Of a DNA stretch of 64,000 nt, positions 41,389 through 51,048 are shown in pieces. The stretch's first letter is position 1. The number at the start of each line of letters is the position of its first letter. The notes beneath the pieces are model-generated. The model made no database searches, was not told the origin of the DNA, and saw only the letters and a program-made list of their open reading frames with translations. The position numbers were made by a program, and so were the translations under genes. Source of the DNA: Chloroflexota bacterium (GTDB lineage: Bacteria; Chloroflexota; Anaerolineae; Anaerolineales; UBA11579); contig JACPVG010000010.1 of the NCBI GenBank assembly GCA_016191875.1, forward strand, positions 1-64,000, read 5' to 3'.

Positions 41389-42957
41389 CTACTTCCGCCG
41401 CTCGAAAATCAGCATCCCCTCGCTGCCGTAAATATCCGTTGGTAGGACATCGATCAACTCGTACTGCGCGAGGAACTCCTCGTCTTTCAACAGTCCATTT
41501 CGTACATAGATTTCAAGAGTGACAATATAGCGCGGCTGTTCATCCCGTATCAACCCCGGCGGGATGGCGATAGCCGCGCCGGCGATGAGTTCCGGGGGCA
41601 GGGGATAGTAGGCGGCGGCTTCCGGCGACATCAGGCCGACGGTATCCAGAATGCGCGCGTCCGTGAAATAGCCCAGCGCGCCCACGTCGCCTGCCGCCAG
41701 CCTGCCGGGCGCGGCAGCCAGGCGCGGCGCCAGCCATTCAGCGGCTTCGGCGTAGAGCAGTTCTAGGCGAATCCAGGCCATTTCGGGAGCCGGGCGCGCC
41801 GGGCCGTGGTCGGGCGCGAGCGTCCACGAGCGCGCCAGCAGCAGCGCCGGGAGCAGGACGAGCAGCGTCCCGGCCGGTTTTCCGTAGGGGCCGACCATCC
41901 GCCGCAGGCGGTGTGTCGGCCCGGTGTTAACCACCCTGCCGATGTCCTGAATCAGAACCTGCGCGCCCACCAGCACGAACAGCATATAAAACGGCAATGG
42001 CGGCGTGAGGTACCAGCGGAAGATGAGCGGGTTGGCGATGGCGAAGGCGGCGGCGTACAGCCACGGGAATAGCAGGAAGGGCCAGACCGCCCGTTCCTGC
42101 CTGAGCAGGCGCAGCCCCGCCAGCAGATAGAGGAAAGAGTAGATGAACAGGCCAATGCCCACAGCGGGCGCGGCCCCCAGCCAGGCGTCTTCCATGAAGG
42201 GCGTGGCATAGTGCTGGATGAAACGGATGAGCGCCGCGGACGGGTCGAGCAAGTAGGCGTCCGCCTTGGCGGCCACCGACTGCGGCACGGGCGAACCGTA
42301 ATAGGCCCAGGCAAACGCGCCCCAGGCCAGGCCGGGCAGCAGGAAGGCGGCGAATTCCCGCGCCGAAAGGCGGACGCCGCGGCGCTTGGGGTCGAAGAAC
42401 AGCCGGTCGAGGGCCAGCGGGGCGACCAGCAGGAGGGTGTCGGGACGCGCCAACAGGGCCAGCCCGGCCGCCAGCGCCGCCAGCAGATAGTGTGGGTACA
42501 GATATGCCGCCCACGCGCCCACCAGAAGCAAGACCACCAGGCTGGTCTCCAGACCGCCGATGGCGAAGGTAACGCTGTAGGGGGCGATGGCCCAGGCCAA
42601 CCCGGCCGCCCAGCCCGCCGTACCCACGCCCAGCCGCCGGCCGATGAGCGCCAGCAGAACGCAAGAGGCGGCGTCCAGCAGGGCGTTGAATGCCAGGGCG
42701 ATGGCGGGGAAATCGGCGCGCGCCCCGCCCAACGGCGCGGCCAGCCCCGCCATGACTAGCGCGTAGAGCGGGGTGGTGGTGCCCAGCACGCGTTCGCCGG
42801 GGTTATAGACCAATCCTTCGCCCGCCAGCAGGTTGCGGACGTAGCGGAAGGTGATGTAGGCATCGTCGATGGTGCGCGCGCCGGGCAGCAGACGCAGGCC
42901 GAAGGCCAGCAGTGCCAGCAGAACGTAGGGAAGCAGACGGCGGAATGGCGCAGGCAT
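41389..42957 (-). CDS. Membrane glycosyltransferase-like protein 1 (GT39/PMT superfamily type)
   Basis: The 522-residue product has about ten membrane spans. It starts with the GT-C pattern of a first span followed by an acidic loop (LPGARTIDDAYITFRY), where the aspartates are the presumed metal or lipid-phosphosugar site. The periplasmic C-terminal part contains GDVGALGYFTDARILDTVGL, which recurs in the 47448-48905 product. Such enzymes use polyprenyl-phosphate sugars to glycosylate proteins or lipids outside the membrane. The exact reaction is unknown. It is divergent from the next gene, with 44 bases between start codons. Confidence 0.82.
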   Translation of the reverse strand: MPAPFRRLLPYVLLALLAFGLRLLPGARTIDDAYITFRYVRNLLAGEGLVYNPGERVLGTTTPLYALVMAGLAAPLGGARADFPAIALAFNALLDAASCVLLALIGRRLGVGTAGWAAGLAWAIAPYSVTFAIGGLETSLVVLLLVGAWAAYLYPHYLLAALAAGLALLARPDTLLLVAPLALDRLFFDPKRRGVRLSAREFAAFLLPGLAWGAFAWAYYGSPVPQSVAAKADAYLLDPSAALIRFIQHYATPFMEDAWLGAAPAVGIGLFIYSFLYLLAGLRLLRQERAVWPFLLFPWLYAAAFAIANPLIFRWYLTPPLPFYMLFVLVGAQVLIQDIGRVVNTGPTHRLRRMVGPYGKPAGTLLVLLPALLLARSWTLAPDHGPARPAPEMAWIRLELLYAEAAEWLAPRLAAAPGRLAAGDVGALGYFTDARILDTVGLMSPEAAAYYPLPPELIAGAAIAIPPGLIRDEQPRYIVTLEIYVRNGLLKDEEFLAQYELIDVLPTDIYGSEGMLIFERRK

Positions 42958-43001
42958 GGGGTCGGCCTCAACAACGGGCTTGTGATAGGATAACCCCTGC
43001 C

Positions 43002-44582
43002 ATGCAAAAAATGAAGCCTTACTTGCCGCTGCTGGCCGCCCTGCTGGCGGCCGTGGCCCTGCGGCTGGCGCTCATCTATTCGGATTCCGTGCCATTCAAC
43101 GGCGACGAAGCCATCGGCGCGCTGATGGCGCGCCACATCCTGCGCGACGGGGCCAGGCCGGTCTTCTTCTACGGCCAGGCCTATATGGGCAGCCCCTTCG
43201 CCTATGCCGCCGCCCTCGGCTTCCTTATCTTCGGCGAATCGGTGGATGGCCTGCGGCTGGGGCAGATTCCGGTTTATCTCGGTATCATTGTCTCGGGCTG
43301 GTGGCTGGCGCGGCTGTGGTTCGAGGACCGGCGCGTGGCCGACATCACCGCCTGGTTGCTGGCCGTGCCGACGGTGCTGACCAGCACCTACACGGTGGCC
43401 AAGTTCGCCGCCTACGCCGAAACCCTCGTGCTCGGCCATCTTGTGTTGGGGCTGGGCACTCTGGCCCTGTTCACCCCGGCAGGCGAGCGCGGGCGGATAT
43501 GGCTGGCGCTCGGCCTGGCCGCCGGGCTGGGCTGGTGGATGCTGGGCATTTCGGGCGTTTACCTCCTGCCCGTGGCCGTGCTCGGCCTGCGGCGGTTCCG
43601 GCAGCGGAATCTGCCTTTCTACGGGCTGGCGGCGCTGGGCTTTTTCGCCGGTTCCTGGCCATGGTGGGCGTACAACTTCCGGAACGATTGGGAGGCGCTG
43701 AAGGCGCTGGCCGGACCGGGCAGCATCCTGGCTTCCACGCCGCTGGAACGGCTGGCGTCTTTCGGCGTTTTCGGTTTGAGCGGGTTGATGGGCATCCGCG
43801 CGCCGTGGGAGCAGGGGCTCTTTCCCCTTCCACTGGCCGCCGCCGGGCTGTGGCTGTTCCTGATGGCGGCCGTCTATGCCTGGCGCTTCAAGGGCTGGAC
43901 CGCGGCCGGGCTGAGACCGGAGGCCGGGCGGCTGCTGATGTGGTTCACCGGCCTGTTCGCGCTGGTGTTCATCTCCAGCAGTTTCGGAATTGACGCCACC
44001 GGCCGCTACCTCCTGCCGCTGGCCCTGCCCGCCGCGCTGCTGCTGGCGGCCTTCGCCGCCGGATTGTGGAGGGCGCGCCCGGTTCTGGGAGTGGGGCTCC
44101 TCGCCATGGCGTTGACGCTGAACCTGGCGGCCACCTGGATTTCGGCCCGCGCTCCCGAAGGCCTGACCACGCAATTCGACCCGATCACCGAGTTCGGCAA
44201 CGACCACGACGCGGAACTGATTCAGTTCCTGGAAGCCAACGGTCTCACCACCGGCTACAGCAACCACTGGATGACCTTTCGCATCGCCTTCGTCTCCGGC
44301 GAGCGCATCCGCTACTCCGCCGAACTGCCCTACAAGGCCGACCTGTCCTACACGCCGCTGGACAACCGCTATCCGCCCTACGCCGCAGCCGCCGACCGCA
44401 GCGAACGGGTGGCCTGGGTGACGACCCGGCATCCGGTTCTGGATGAGCGGCTGCGCAACTGGTTCCAGTTCACCGGCCTGACTTTCAAGGAGACGCAGAT
44501 CGGCCCGTATCACATCTTCTACGACTTCCCCCGCCCGGTGCGGCCGGAGGAGTTCGATTACGGCGACGGAGTGATTCACTGA
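43002..44582 (+). CDS. Membrane glycosyltransferase-like protein 2
   Basis: The 526-residue product starts at ATG 43002 (a second ATG follows at 43011) and has about ten membrane spans. Its first extracytoplasmic loop holds the acidic GT-C-type motif (SVPFNGDEAIGALMARHIL). The C-terminal soluble domain contains RYPPYAAAADRSERVAWVTT. A TAGGAT box ends ten bases before the ATG and no ribosome-binding site is clear, so the leader is very short. It begins a run of four co-directional genes with gaps of one base or a few tens of bases. Confidence 0.8.
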   Translation: MQKMKPYLPLLAALLAAVALRLALIYSDSVPFNGDEAIGALMARHILRDGARPVFFYGQAYMGSPFAYAAALGFLIFGESVDGLRLGQIPVYLGIIVSGWWLARLWFEDRRVADITAWLLAVPTVLTSTYTVAKFAAYAETLVLGHLVLGLGTLALFTPAGERGRIWLALGLAAGLGWWMLGISGVYLLPVAVLGLRRFRQRNLPFYGLAALGFFAGSWPWWAYNFRNDWEALKALAGPGSILASTPLERLASFGVFGLSGLMGIRAPWEQGLFPLPLAAAGLWLFLMAAVYAWRFKGWTAAGLRPEAGRLLMWFTGLFALVFISSSFGIDATGRYLLPLALPAALLLAAFAAGLWRARPVLGVGLLAMALTLNLAATWISARAPEGLTTQFDPITEFGNDHDAELIQFLEANGLTTGYSNHWMTFRIAFVSGERIRYSAELPYKADLSYTPLDNRYPPYAAAADRSERVAWVTTRHPVLDERLRNWFQFTGLTFKETQIGPYHIFYDFPRPVRPEEFDYGDGVIH

Positions 44583-44583
44583 C

Positions 44584-45822
44584 ATGCGCAGCGGAATGAC
44601 CCTGGCCCTGACCGCCCTGGTCCTGGCCGCCGCGGCCGGGCTGACCTGGGCCAACCTGCGGTTCGTGGAAAGCAACCCGGGCGGCAACGATTTCATCCCG
44701 CGCTGGGTGGGCACGCGGGCCGTGTTGACCGAGCGCGCCAGCCCGTACAGCGAGGCCGTGACCGTCGAGGTGCAGCAGCGGCTGTACGGGCGGCCGGCGC
44801 GCCCCGGCGAGGATGCCCAACTGTTCGTCTACCCGTACTATTCCATCCTGCTTTTCGCGCCGTTTGCGCTCATCCCGGACTTCGATACCGCCCGGGCGGC
44901 CTGGATGACGTTTCTGGAACTCAGCCTGGGCGGGCTGGCGCTCCTGAGCCTGGCGCTGACCGGCTGGCGGCCGCGCCTGCCGGTGCTGGCGGGTTTCTTT
45001 CTATTCAGCCTGCTGTGGTATCACAGCGTGCGTCCGCTGGTGCACGCCAACCCGGCCATACCGGTGGCGCTGTTCATTGCCTTGGCGCTGTTCTGCATCC
45101 AGCGCGGCCGGGACGGACTGGCAGGGTTGTTCCTGGCGCTGGCGACCATCAAGCCCCAGATGGTCATCCTGCTGCTGGCCTGCATCGCCGTGTGGGTGTT
45201 CTCGCGGCGGCGGGTGCGCATTCTCACCGGTTTTGCGGTCACGCTGGGCATCCTGGCGGGCGGATCGTTCCTGCTGGAGCGCGGCTGGTTCACCGGCATG
45301 CTGAGCCAGATGGCGCTTTACCCGGCGTATACGCAGCCCGGCACGCCGGCGGGAATTTTCGGCCAGTGGTGGGGGCATGCAGGCGCGCGCTTCGGCTGGG
45401 GGCTGGCGCTGGCATCGGGAGCCCTGCTGCTGGTCGAGTGGCTGGCGGCCCGGAACAAGGGATTCGACGGGTTCCTGTGGACGGCCTGCCTGACGCTGGC
45501 GGCGGGGAATTTCATCGGCATCCCGACAGCCAGCGCCAATTACATCGTCCTGCTGCCGGGTCTTGCGCTGTTGTTCGCCCTGTGGCAGGAACGCTGGCCG
45601 CGCAGCGCCGGGTGGCTGCAAGCGGGCGCGATGCTCGAGCTGGGCATTGGCCTGTGGTGGTGGTTCCTCGCCACGGTCGATGTGACCGGCATCCCGCTCG
45701 AGCATCTCTCGCTGCATTTCCCGCTGCCGTTGTTCGTGATCGCCGGGCTGTATTGGATGCGCTGGTGGGCGCTGAGACCGCACCGCAAACTGCCTCTGGA
45801 AGGGCTGAGGGCGCGCTCGTGA
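44584..45822 (+). CDS. GT87-family (DUF2029) membrane mannosyltransferase-like protein
   Basis: The 412-residue product has nine or ten membrane spans and the DUF2029/GT87 features: GGNDFIPRWVGTRAVL after the first span, FVYPYYSILLFAPFALI, and the mid-protein ALATIKPQMVILLL. Family members in actinobacteria are polyprenyl-phosphomannose-dependent mannosyltransferases. The start is one base after the stop of the previous gene. Substrate here is unknown. Confidence 0.83.
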   Translation: MRSGMTLALTALVLAAAAGLTWANLRFVESNPGGNDFIPRWVGTRAVLTERASPYSEAVTVEVQQRLYGRPARPGEDAQLFVYPYYSILLFAPFALIPDFDTARAAWMTFLELSLGGLALLSLALTGWRPRLPVLAGFFLFSLLWYHSVRPLVHANPAIPVALFIALALFCIQRGRDGLAGLFLALATIKPQMVILLLACIAVWVFSRRRVRILTGFAVTLGILAGGSFLLERGWFTGMLSQMALYPAYTQPGTPAGIFGQWWGHAGARFGWGLALASGALLLVEWLAARNKGFDGFLWTACLTLAAGNFIGIPTASANYIVLLPGLALLFALWQERWPRSAGWLQAGAMLELGIGLWWWFLATVDVTGIPLEHLSLHFPLPLFVIAGLYWMRWWALRPHRKLPLEGLRARS

Positions 45823-45852
45823 AAACCCAGAATCAACCGCAGATGGACACAG

Positions 45853-47451
45853 ATGCACACCGATGAGGCAGCCGACAGCGTGAAGAGTTCTGGGAGCGGC
45901 CAGGCGGGCGGGCTATGGTTGACAGTGATAGCCGCCCTGGCAGTCAACCTGGCGGTGGCGGCGTTCCAGCCCTCGCCGGGCTACATGGACGCGGCCTACT
46001 ACCATTCGGGCGGCCTGCGGCTGGCAGGCGGCGAAGGGTTCACTGAGATGTTCCTGTGGAATTACCTGGACGACCCGGCCGGGCTGCCGCATCCCTCGCA
46101 CGGCTACTGGATGCCGCTGACCTCGATTCTTGCGGCGGGCGGAATCCGGTTGTTGCCGTTCCTGCCGCCGTTCCGCGCCGCGCAGGCGGTCATGGTCGTC
46201 GTGGCGGTATTGGGCGCGCTGGCGGTCCACCTGCTGGCGGCGCAGTTGACCGGCGACCCGCAGCAGGCGCGGCCGGCGGGCCTGCTGGCGGCGTTTTCCG
46301 GGTTCTATGCTCCGTTTTTGCCCGCCACGGACGCGTTCGGCATTTACCTTCTGCTGGGGGCGCTGTTCTTTCTGGCGCTCACCGCACTGGCCGGATGGAC
46401 AGGGATGCGCTGGATGCTGCTGGGCGGGCTGGCCGGACTGCTGCATCTGGCGCGCGCCGATGGGCTGCTGTGGCTGGCGCTGGCGTTGGCGGCGGCCCTG
46501 TGGCTGGCCGCCCCTGCGGGAGCCAGACCGCGCATCAAAGCATGCCTGTGGACCGGGCTGGGTTTCCTGCTCGCCGCCGGGCCCTGGCTGGCGCGCAACT
46601 GGGCGGTGTTCGGCACGCCGCTGGCCCCCGGCGGCGGCCGCGCCCTGTGGCTGTTGGATTACAACGAATTGTTCGCCTACCCGGCCGCGACGCTGACCTT
46701 CGCCCGCTGGTGGGCGGCCGGCTTCGATGTCCTGGCCGGCAACCTGTGGCTGGCCTTCCGGAACAACCTCCAGACCGCCATCGCCGTGCATGGGCTGGTC
46801 GTGCTGGGGCCGCTGGCCGTCTGGGGCGGGTGGGCGCTGCGGGGCGAACGCCCGGCGGTGAAGGCCGGCGGGCTGGCCTACCTGCTCACCTTCCTGGCGA
46901 TGACCTTCGCCTTCCCGTTGCCGGGTCATCGCGGCGGGTTCTTCCATTCCGGGGCGGCGCTTATGCCGCTGGTCTGGGCGCTGGCCCCGGTGGGCATCGA
47001 ACAGGCGGCGGCGGCTTATTCCGCCCGGCGCGGCTTGCCGCGTCAAACGCTAAGGCGTTTCTTCACCGGGCTGGTCGTGGGGGTAGCCGGTTTGCTCACG
47101 CTGGCGGCGGCCGCCCAGAGCCTGCCGGGCTGGGATGCCGGGGCGGCCCACTACCGGGCCATCGAGGCGCGCTTGACGGCGCTGGGCGCGCAACCGGGCG
47201 CGATGGTGCTGGTCAACAACCCGCCGGGGTACTACGCGGAGACCGGTCGCCCGGCCATCGTCGTGCCGGATGGCGGCGAGGCGGCGCTGCTGGCGGTGAC
47301 CGCCCGTTACCGCCCGGCCTATGTGCTGGTTGAAGCCAACCACCCGGACGGGCTGGCAGGTCTGTACGCCGCGCCGCGCGACCTGCCCGGCCTGCGCTAC
47401 CTCGAAACATTCGAGGGCACGCACATTTTCGAGGCCCTGCCTGCGCCATGA
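45853..47451 (+). CDS. Membrane glycosyltransferase-like protein 3
   Basis: The 532-residue open frame has about eleven membrane spans and a GT-C-like acidic loop after the first span (SPGYMDAAYYHSGGLRL). The far C-terminus is a small soluble domain (GAQPGAMVLVNNPPGYYAETGR). The annotated ATG lies in a stretch (GCAGATGGACACAGATGC) that looks like an intergenic repeat, so the true start may be an in-frame GTG or TTG about 30-65 bases downstream. Its stop overlaps the next start (ATGA). Function is inferred from fold type and neighbours only. Confidence 0.75.
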   Translation: MHTDEAADSVKSSGSGQAGGLWLTVIAALAVNLAVAAFQPSPGYMDAAYYHSGGLRLAGGEGFTEMFLWNYLDDPAGLPHPSHGYWMPLTSILAAGGIRLLPFLPPFRAAQAVMVVVAVLGALAVHLLAAQLTGDPQQARPAGLLAAFSGFYAPFLPATDAFGIYLLLGALFFLALTALAGWTGMRWMLLGGLAGLLHLARADGLLWLALALAAALWLAAPAGARPRIKACLWTGLGFLLAAGPWLARNWAVFGTPLAPGGGRALWLLDYNELFAYPAATLTFARWWAAGFDVLAGNLWLAFRNNLQTAIAVHGLVVLGPLAVWGGWALRGERPAVKAGGLAYLLTFLAMTFAFPLPGHRGGFFHSGAALMPLVWALAPVGIEQAAAAYSARRGLPRQTLRRFFTGLVVGVAGLLTLAAAAQSLPGWDAGAAHYRAIEARLTALGAQPGAMVLVNNPPGYYAETGRPAIVVPDGGEAALLAVTARYRPAYVLVEANHPDGLAGLYAAPRDLPGLRYLETFEGTHIFEALPAP

Positions 47452-48905
47452 AACGCGGCGAATTCCTGGTTCTCGCGCTCCTGGCGGCGCTCTCCCTGCT
47501 CGGTTATCTGGTATGGAGCGCAGGGCGTTGCGGCCCCGGCTTCCCGCTCGACGATTCCTGGATTCACCAGACGTATGCCCGCAATCTGGCGCAGCGTGGC
47601 GAGTGGTCGTTCAGCCCCGGCCAACCTTCGGCGGGGCTGACCGCGCCCCTGTGGGCGCTGCTACTGACGCCCGGCCACCTGCTGCGGCTTGGGCCGTTCT
47701 TCTGGGCCTTCCTGCTGGGCGGGCTGAGCCTGTTCGGGCTGGGGTGGGCGGCCGCGCGAACCTGGCCGCACCTGACTGCGGCGCGCCCAGGTTGGGGGTT
47801 GGCGGCCGGGGCGCTGCTGATCTTCGAGTGGCATCTGGTCTGGGCCGCGGCTTCCGGGATGGAGACGGCGCTGTTCAGCCTGATGGCGCTGACGGCGCTC
47901 GGAATGGTGCTGCGTATAGCCAACAACGATGATCCGAGAAGCTGGCTGGGCCTGGGTGTGCTCATCGGGCTTACGGCCTGGGTCCGGCCGGAAGGCGTGA
48001 CGCTGCTGCCCGCGGCGGGGCTGGCGGCCCTGGTTTCGGGCGGGCGCGCCCGCCGGCTGGCGGCCCTGCTGGCCGGGTTTGCGTTCCTGTTCGTTCCGTA
48101 TCTTTTCTTTAACAACTGGTTGGCCGGGGCCTGGTGGCCCAACACCTTTTACGCCAAGCAGGCCGAGTATGCCAGCCACCGCAGCCTGCCGCTGCTTGCG
48201 CGCCTTGCGCAGCAGGGCCTGTTGCCGCTGGTAGGGGTTGGCATCGTGCTGCTGCCGGGCTTCCTGTATCGCCTGTGGATGGCGGCGCGGCGGCGGGAAT
48301 GGGGCGTGCTGCTGGGGGCGGCCTGGGCGCTGGGGCATCTGGCGTTGTACGCCGTGCGCCTGCCGGTGACCTTCCAGCATGGGCGCTATGCCATGCCCGC
48401 CATGCCGGTTTATTTCCTCTGGGGCCTCGCCGGGCTGGCCGAATGGGTAAAGCCTGAAGCGCGCCGCACCGGGCCGCGGCTGGCCAGCCGGTCCTGGCTG
48501 GCGCTCGTCCCGGCCCTGCTGGGGGCGTTCTACCTGCTGGGAGCGGACCAGTATGCCAGGGACGTGGGCGTCATCAACACCGAGATGGTGGCCGCGGCGC
48601 GCTGGGTCGCGGAGAACGCTGAAACTGGCGCGCGGGTGGCGGCGCACGACATCGGCGCGCTCGGCTACTACGCCGGGCGGCCGTTGCTGGATCTGGCCGG
48701 GCTGGTGTCGCCGGAGGTCATCCCCTTCATTCGGGATGAAGCCCGGCTGGCGGCGTACCTGGACGAACGCGGAGCGGACTATTTAGTGACGTTCCCGGGC
48801 TGGTATCCAGAACTGGTTGAGGGCAGGGAATTGCTGTTCACCACGGGCGGGCGGGCCAGCCCGGAACAGGGCGGCGAGAACATGGCGGTCTACCGTTGGC
48901 CGTGA
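47448..48905 (+). CDS. Membrane glycosyltransferase-like protein 4
   Basis: The 485-residue product has about ten membrane spans. After the first span comes the acidic loop PGFPLDDSWIHQTYARNL, a typical GT-C glycosyltransferase feature. The C-terminal soluble part contains AHDIGALGYYAGRPLLDLAGL, matching the 41389-42957 product, so the two are paralogues facing each other across the cluster. It is translationally coupled to the preceding gene and is the last of this run. Confidence 0.8.
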   Translation: MKRGEFLVLALLAALSLLGYLVWSAGRCGPGFPLDDSWIHQTYARNLAQRGEWSFSPGQPSAGLTAPLWALLLTPGHLLRLGPFFWAFLLGGLSLFGLGWAAARTWPHLTAARPGWGLAAGALLIFEWHLVWAAASGMETALFSLMALTALGMVLRIANNDDPRSWLGLGVLIGLTAWVRPEGVTLLPAAGLAALVSGGRARRLAALLAGFAFLFVPYLFFNNWLAGAWWPNTFYAKQAEYASHRSLPLLARLAQQGLLPLVGVGIVLLPGFLYRLWMAARRREWGVLLGAAWALGHLALYAVRLPVTFQHGRYAMPAMPVYFLWGLAGLAEWVKPEARRTGPRLASRSWLALVPALLGAFYLLGADQYARDVGVINTEMVAAARWVAENAETGARVAAHDIGALGYYAGRPLLDLAGLVSPEVIPFIRDEARLAAYLDERGADYLVTFPGWYPELVEGRELLFTTGGRASPEQGGENMAVYRWP

Positions 48906-49128
48906 AAGCCTCCGCGTCTCTTTGGGCACGCGAGTAATGCAATCCTGTTTCAACACGCAGCGCAGAGGCATAGAGAACATACTTTGGACGGAGTCCGTAG
49001 TGGAGAGGGTGGCGCTTTCAGAAATGATCGCACCAGGTCAGTCTGCCGCCAATTGCCCCGCATGGGTGGTTATGCTATACTGATTTCATTCTTACGGCTA
49101 TTGAGCCAATGAAATACTTGTGATCATC
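48906..49128 (+). promoter_or_regulatory. Promoter region of the Tad-linked two-component genes
   Basis: TTGCCC (49053-49058) and TATACT (49076-49081) are spaced 17 bases apart, giving a clear promoter about 45 bases before the response-regulator start. No gene is seen in the rest of the gap. Confidence 0.65.
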
Positions 49129-49839
49129 ATGGATCGAATCAAAATCGTCGTGGTGGATGACCATCCTCTTTTCCGGCAGGGCGTGGTGGATGCCCTTTCA
49201 TTGGAAGACGATCTTGAAGTGGTGGGCCAGGCGGCCAGCGGGCAGGAAGCCCTCGATTTGCTGCGCAATGCCCACGCGGATATCGCCATCCTGGACGTGA
49301 ACCTGCCCGAACTGAACGGCCAGCAAATCACCCGCCAACTCACGCTGGACCGCTCACCGACGCGGGTGATCCTGCTCACCGCCTACGACGACGTCGAACA
49401 GGTCATCCACGCCATGCGCGCCGGGGCCTACGCCTATTGCGCCAAGGACGTGGAGCCGCAGCGGCTGGTGGAAGTGATACACACCGTGACCCGGGGCGGC
49501 TACTACGTGGGCAGCATGGCCTACGACCAGGCCGGCATTGCCCGCTGGCTGGAGGAGCAGACCGAAAAAGCGGTGCGGCCCTACAGCGACCCCGGCGACC
49601 CGTTCCACCCGCTTTCCGGCCGCGAGATGGAAGTGCTGGAGAGCGTGACGTTGGGCAAGAGCAACAAAGAGATCGCCAGCGACCTGGGCATCAGCCATCA
49701 GACGGTGAAGAATCACGTCACCGCCATTCTGAGAAAACTGGGCGTGGATGACCGCACGCAGGCCGCTGTGTATGCGCTCAAGCGCGGCTGGGTGCGCCTG
49801 TACAACGAAGACATGAAATCCACGTCTGCCGAGGAGTGA
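49129..49839 (+). CDS. NarL/LuxR-family response regulator linked to the Tad locus
   Basis: The product is 236 residues from ATG 49129; an in-frame GTG at 49120 would add three. The receiver has D10-D11, phospho-acceptor D56 (AILDVNLPEL) and a lysine in AYCAKDVEPQ. The LuxR DNA-binding domain (about 160-220) contains LSGREMEVLESVTLGKSNKE and SHQTVKNHVTAILRKLG. It is followed six bases later by a histidine kinase gene and then the flp-cpaB-tad genes, so it may control pilus expression. Confidence 0.92.
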   Translation: MDRIKIVVVDDHPLFRQGVVDALSLEDDLEVVGQAASGQEALDLLRNAHADIAILDVNLPELNGQQITRQLTLDRSPTRVILLTAYDDVEQVIHAMRAGAYAYCAKDVEPQRLVEVIHTVTRGGYYVGSMAYDQAGIARWLEEQTEKAVRPYSDPGDPFHPLSGREMEVLESVTLGKSNKEIASDLGISHQTVKNHVTAILRKLGVDDRTQAAVYALKRGWVRLYNEDMKSTSAEE

Positions 49840-49845
49840 ACGGGA

Positions 49846-50910
49846 ATGACGATGCAAGAGATTCCAGACGAGAAATCGGGCGGCGCCTGGGAATCGCTCT
49901 CGGCCGGCTTGCAGGAGCGGCTGGAACAGGCCCAGCGCGAGCTGCGCGAGATCGACCGCATGGTGGACCAGAGCAAGGGCGAGGTTGAAAAACTCGCCCA
50001 GCGTAACGCCACCATCACCACCCACCTGAACACCGTCCAGGGCCAGATCGGCTCCCTGCCGATCAGCGATGTCCAGACGGCTTACGATGCGGCGATGGAT
50101 GCGCAGCAACGCCTGGTGGTGATGCGCAGCCAGTTGGAGAAACTGCAGAGCGAGCGGAATCACATCGAGCGCGCCATCGGTCTGTTGAAGGAGATCCAGG
50201 CCAACCTTGACGGCGGAAGCGGGCAGGCGGCCGGTAACGGCGCGGGCGGCAAGTTCGCCACCGCCGAGATGCTCATTCAGAGCCAGGAAGCGGAACGCCA
50301 GCGGTTGTCGCGCCAGATGCACGACGGCCCGGCGCAGATGCTTTCCAACTTCATCCTCCAGACCGAGATTGCCATGCGGCTGTTCGACGTGGACCAGGCG
50401 CGCGCCCGTGAGGAACTCTCCAACCTCAAGGCGGCGGCTTCCACGGCTTTCGGGCAGGTGCGCGATTTCATTTTCGAATTGCGCCCGATGATGCTGGATG
50501 ACCTGGGTCTGGTGCCGACGGTTAAGAAGTACGCCGAGCAGTTCCGCGAGAAGACCGGCATGGAATTGAGCGTCCAGGTCAGCGGCAACGAACGCAGGTT
50601 GGAATCCTACCTGGAAGTCATGATGTTCCGTACCGTGCAGGAACTGCTGAACAATTCTTCGCTGCACAGCCAGGCCAGCCAGATCAAGGTGCACCTGGAT
50701 ATGGGCGCCGAGCAGGTGCGCCTGGAGGTGGAAGACAACGGCAAGGGTTTCGACACCGAAAAGGCCGAACGCACCGGTGGGCTGGGCATCACCCTGATTC
50801 GCGAGCGGGCCGACATGCTGGGCGGTTCGTTCAAGGTGGATAGCGTGATCGGCGAAGGGGCTCGCATCACCCTGATTCTTCCGGCGGTTGATCTGAGCCC
50901 AGAGGCCTGA
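49846..50910 (+). CDS. Soluble DegS-type histidine kinase
   Basis: The 354-residue product has no membrane span. Residues 15-125 are a long coiled coil (QERLEQAQRELREIDRMVDQ and onwards), like the sensor region of DegS. A HisKA_3 domain follows with phospho-accepting H159 (RLSRQMHDGPAQ), then an HATPase_c domain with an N-box (QELLNNSSLHS), DNGKGFD and GLGITLIRERADMLGG. It should phosphorylate the regulator encoded just upstream. Cytosolic coiled-coil kinases usually sense internal or relayed signals. Confidence 0.92.
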   Translation: MTMQEIPDEKSGGAWESLSAGLQERLEQAQRELREIDRMVDQSKGEVEKLAQRNATITTHLNTVQGQIGSLPISDVQTAYDAAMDAQQRLVVMRSQLEKLQSERNHIERAIGLLKEIQANLDGGSGQAAGNGAGGKFATAEMLIQSQEAERQRLSRQMHDGPAQMLSNFILQTEIAMRLFDVDQARAREELSNLKAAASTAFGQVRDFIFELRPMMLDDLGLVPTVKKYAEQFREKTGMELSVQVSGNERRLESYLEVMMFRTVQELLNNSSLHSQASQIKVHLDMGAEQVRLEVEDNGKGFDTEKAERTGGLGITLIRERADMLGGSFKVDSVIGEGARITLILPAVDLSPEA

Positions 50911-50963
50911 GCCTGCGCCGGGGGCTGTAATGATTTTGTAAGGTCGCTGGAACCGCGATACTA

Positions 50964-50993
50964 TTGCCACAACGTGCGAAATCTGCGTATAAT
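50964..50993 (+). promoter_or_regulatory. Promoter of the Flp pilin gene
   Basis: TTGCCA (50964-50969) and TATAAT (50988-50993) are spaced 18 bases apart. The leader contains a small CTCTGA/TCAGAG hairpin (51004-51020) and then a very strong AAAGGAGG ribosome-binding site. This fits the high expression expected for a major pilin. Confidence 0.8.
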
Positions 50994-51048
50994 AGTGCGT
51001 AACTCTGATTATGGTCAGAGTAATGCCAGAGGAAAGGAGGTGCCTGCC

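Noticed and set aside
42756-44714. 652-residue minus-strand frame across two glycosyltransferases
   Set aside because: Low-complexity Gln/Arg/Pro composition, and both real genes on the other reading are fully coherent membrane proteins.
47321-47932. Plus-strand frame overlapping the last two glycosyltransferase genes
   Set aside because: It is a frame shadow; the two genes overlap by a normal ATGA and keep their own motifs.
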